Positions 62,601 through 64,000 of a stretch of DNA of 64,000 nt are shown here, one piece after another. A program made the position numbers and the translations under genes. The first letter of the stretch is position 1. Each line of letters opens with the position of its first letter. Source of the DNA: BCD1 sp942492125 (GTDB lineage Bacteria > Bacteroidota > Bacteroidia > Chitinophagales > Saprospiraceae). Location of the stretch: positions 248,001 to 312,000 of the forward strand of contig CALODM010000035.1 in assembly GCA_942492125.1 (NCBI GenBank), written 5' to 3'. The notes under the pieces were generated by a model. It was given only the letters and a program-made list of their open reading frames with translations. It searched no databases and was not told where the DNA came from.

Positions 62601-64000
62601 GTATAAACCAGGACCTGTGACCTGAGGCATCAAAAGTGTTTCGTCACCTGGAACGATATTGCCTCCTTCAAGAACTGTCCAATTGTAAGTGATTGTATCA
62701 CCAATTACAGATCCTGTTCCATCCAGCATCAAGGTGTCTGACAAACAATTAAATGATAAATTGTCACCTGCTTCTGCGATCGGGGAAATCCCGGGAAATA
62801 CCTGCACCGTGTCCTTGGCAGCACAACCAGTTAATGGGTTTTCTCCAGTCAGGATATAAAATCCTGGTTCCGTAGCGAAATACGGATTTGCAGGACTTGT
62901 CAATCCATTTGGAGGCGTCCAGGTAAGGTCTGCACCAGCAGAAACAGTTCCAAATAAAGGTGCAAGTCCTGTATTACAACTCAGTGTTGCATCTTCACCT
63001 GCATCTACCGTTGGGACATTCATAGTATCCAGTGGTACAACAAAAGTGAATGTTTCGAGCAATATGGGTTGGCTGTTATCAAAAACAGTGACAAATACGG
63101 TATCACCCGCACAAAGGTTGGTAGCGAAAAATGGATTAAATTGTTGTTGATCATTTTGCACCCAGGTTGTTCCCAGCGGTTCGGTACCTCCGATAACACT
63201 GAAGATTATTTCACCATCACATTCGCCAGGGCATGAGGTGGGCAAAATAACCAGATCAGTGATAATATACCTGTCTTCTATACAAATTTCACCGTTTTCA
63301 TAAACCAGGCTTCCCTGACCATTTGTAGTACTAATCACGGGTTCAACGATTTCAGAAACGGAAACAGGAGTGCATTCCGGTGCTTCTAACAACTCAAAAC
63401 ACAATTCGAAAATATCAGATTCGTCCGGAATAGCCAAGCCTCCGGGCTGACTCCAGTCGAAGTCGATAAATCCGGGTCCGGGTGTGAAGTTATATCCCGG
63501 CCATACCCCCAAATCATTGAGTTCCACAAAATTTAAAATACTTGGATCCCAGGTCAGGCGGAAAGTAGCATCTGTTATATTGTCAAAGGATTCAACGGAA
63601 ACGGAAACACATGCTGTATCCAGCCACATTCCAGAGACGGTATCCACATAAATTCCAAAGCCCTCGGGGAATAAAGTACACAAGTCACCCGGGGTATCAA
63701 TAATACCGATGTTCTCTCCGTTAGAAGATGCTGAGATAGCTTCAGGAGCTAAAGGGATGGTTATCATCTCCAGTGGATCACAGGTTCCGGGTGTTCCAAG
63801 GGGTTCGAAGCATATTTGCAGAATGGAGGTACCGTCACCTATGGTTATTGGGTCGGTGCCATTGTAATCAAAAAACAGTAATCCTCCAGGTCCTGATTCT
63901 GTTATATTTGCATCCGATGCTCCGGGAAAGTTCATTACCGTGGAAGCATTCAACTGGAACAATGCAGGATCCCAGCTCAAGGAATATTGAAAGGAGGTAA
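59691..64000 (-). CDS. Giant cohesin-like/PKD-repeat surface protein, type B T9SS domain, N-terminus beyond window
   Basis: The frame is open to the right window edge, so the N-terminal part is missing; at least 1436 residues are encoded here. The visible N-terminal end has two or more cohesin-like beta-sandwich modules (LSWDPALFQLNAST; FRLTWDPSILNFVELNDLG, with FELCFELL). About ten PKD/Ig-like repeats of 80-95 residues follow, each with PVADAG, TYELTVLN or similar strands and paired Cys. The C-terminus (NTITPNEDGLNDMLIFD..., IIFNRWGDIVYS) is a type B T9SS domain. A surface adhesin or scaffold is likely; cohesin-like modules could bind the dockerin-like region of the 14618-17026 peptidase, which is a hypothesis only. 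Confidence 0.88.
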   Translation of the reverse strand, partial: TSFQYSLSWDPALFQLNASTVMNFPGASDANITESGPGGLLFFDYNGTDPITIGDGTSILQICFEPLGTPGTCDPLEMITIPLAPEAISASSNGENIGIIDTPGDLCTLFPEGFGIYVDTVSGMWLDTACVSVSVESFDNITDATFRLTWDPSILNFVELNDLGVWPGYNFTPGPGFIDFDWSQPGGLAIPDESDIFELCFELLEAPECTPVSVSEIVEPVISTTNGQGSLVYENGEICIEDRYIITDLVILPTSCPGECDGEIIFSVIGGTEPLGTTWVQNDQQQFNPFFATNLCAGDTVFVTVFDNSQPILLETFTFVVPLDTMNVPTVDAGEDATLSCNTGLAPLFGTVSAGADLTWTPPNGLTSPANPYFATEPGFYILTGENPLTGCAAKDTVQVFPGISPIAEAGDNLSFNCLSDTLMLDGTGSVIGDTITYNWTVLEGGNIVPGDETLLMPQVTGPGLYQIEVENVINQCSSTDTVRVENDQELPEAIINGGAETVTLSCEAAVILNAATENNPPVIVEYEWFDFENNSISTNPNIAIPDLGTYYLHVFNSLTGCEASDTIQVVPNEDFPVITTIPATDTSLTCLVDTIQIIATVDGVLPENFIFTWTASGGGQFVPDSDTTLMPMVVAEGVYSLEVTDTTTNCTALTQISVGLDTLSPIADAGTDLLLTCAIASDTLIGMNTSAGDNMAYSWTDTDGVEVGTEAFLIVDSEGVYCLQVTNLDNGCVATDCAEVFLNSELPVVTINEPVQNLSCENDTLTLQPDMIIAPNGDYDVLWTPGPFIGPDTLDFAVVDEPGVYTIAITDPVTGCIGTGEYIIGIDTIAPVADAGMDVFLDCDTDLVTLGSENSSTGPEFTYAWVNTVDGETPTPDNTSMVDVMTAGTYELTVLNTSNGCSSSDEIIVGEDFAEPVVNINDPIQITCIDECITLSAVVEGLTDITVEWMGLDGGAVEPANALETTVCDPGNYMVTITNNTNGCIGQDTVLVESDQTTPVIEFATPALITCANAASQIDASATGLDSDFSNITWTGPGNITPASGSLIVDVDAPGDYELSVTLASNGCSSAIIITVDSDTETPVADAGEDFILECGEVGAADGSGSSQGAEFEYLWTAISGNIVGDETEISPMVEGAGTYALQVINTENGCVSSDTVMISFEFPPDAMTMQDSLHCGDTITISANLPSGTSGVWTSLGGAVVESPTANTTEVAPLNPGNNLFIWTLSADGCPDYSADTLIIMSEVAPVANNDLIELTEEIRFGSTNILANDITSSSEVTITILSEPLFGQMDSLINGVYHYSVGPGAEGETEVTYQICSTNCPEKCDEATIIIIVPEDPNEPEVANTITPNEDGLNDMLIFDIIANNAPDEFPDNEIIIFNRWGDIVYSAAPYNNDWNGLNDQGNELPHGTYYYILRLNISKGEIIRGDVTIIR

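Overview
The window is a chromosomal segment of a Bacteroidota bacterium, most likely of the Saprospiria (Saprospiraceae or Lewinella-like). The evidence is large secreted proteins with type IX secretion (T9SS) C-terminal domains of both the type A and gliding-associated type B kind, SprB-type repeats, cohesin-like and dockerin-like modules, and promoters of the Bacteroidota form TTTG-N19-TAnnTTTG. The assignment rests on gene content, not on a marker-gene search.

Region 1 (1-10.1 kb) is ordinary chromosome: an edge-truncated membrane protein, an S37-type secreted peptidase, two drug-efflux MFS transporters flanking uracil-DNA glycosylase, a SulP anion transporter and an atypical SDR. Region 2 (about 10.28-25.93 kb) is an AT-rich accessory island on the 3' side of a minus-strand tRNA-Arg(TCT) at 25930-26003. 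The 15-base tRNA 3' end, gtgatcccgccagga on the + strand, recurs at 10283, 14461 and 22400. It divides the island into three cassettes that share end sequences but encode no visible integrase. The cargo is surface lipoproteins (several broken), a dockerin-bearing metallopeptidase, a beta-helix/SprB adhesin with a G11 tract, another T9SS protein and an IS3-family (IS407-like) element. Three cargo lipoprotein genes share a promoter and a roughly 110-nt leader with compensatory base changes supporting a conserved RNA fold. Upstream of the tRNA, between a perfect promoter and the tRNA itself, lie four 78-bp repeats built from the tRNA 5' half with a palindrome inserted in the D-loop.

Region 3 (26.4-46 kb) is housekeeping and metabolic sequence: a VPS10-like propeller protein, PspC, a sulfur-trafficking operon (thioredoxin, two YeeE/YedE-type half transporters and a disulfide reductase-like flavoprotein lacking both redox cysteines), trpA, rluD plus a LuxC-like acyl-CoA reductase, a TlpA/redoxin pair, ychF, rlmH and a PDZ protein. 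Region 4 (46-51 kb) is an NAD-linked NiFe hydrogenase operon hoxF-hoxUY-hoxH-hoxW, in which the diaphorase subunit HoxU and hydrogenase small subunit HoxY are one polypeptide. Region 5 (51-64 kb) has two decayed genes (a ferritin-like/SRPBCC protein with three frame lesions and an ArsC-family gene with two in-frame stops and a frameshift), a CYTH protein, miaA, a TIGR01777 epimerase and two giant type B T9SS surface proteins; the last runs off the window and has cohesin-like modules.

The strongest candidates for something undescribed are the tRNA-Arg cassette array, the covarying lipoprotein leader with an A16 tract in one promoter spacer, and the promoter-driven array of tRNA halves.
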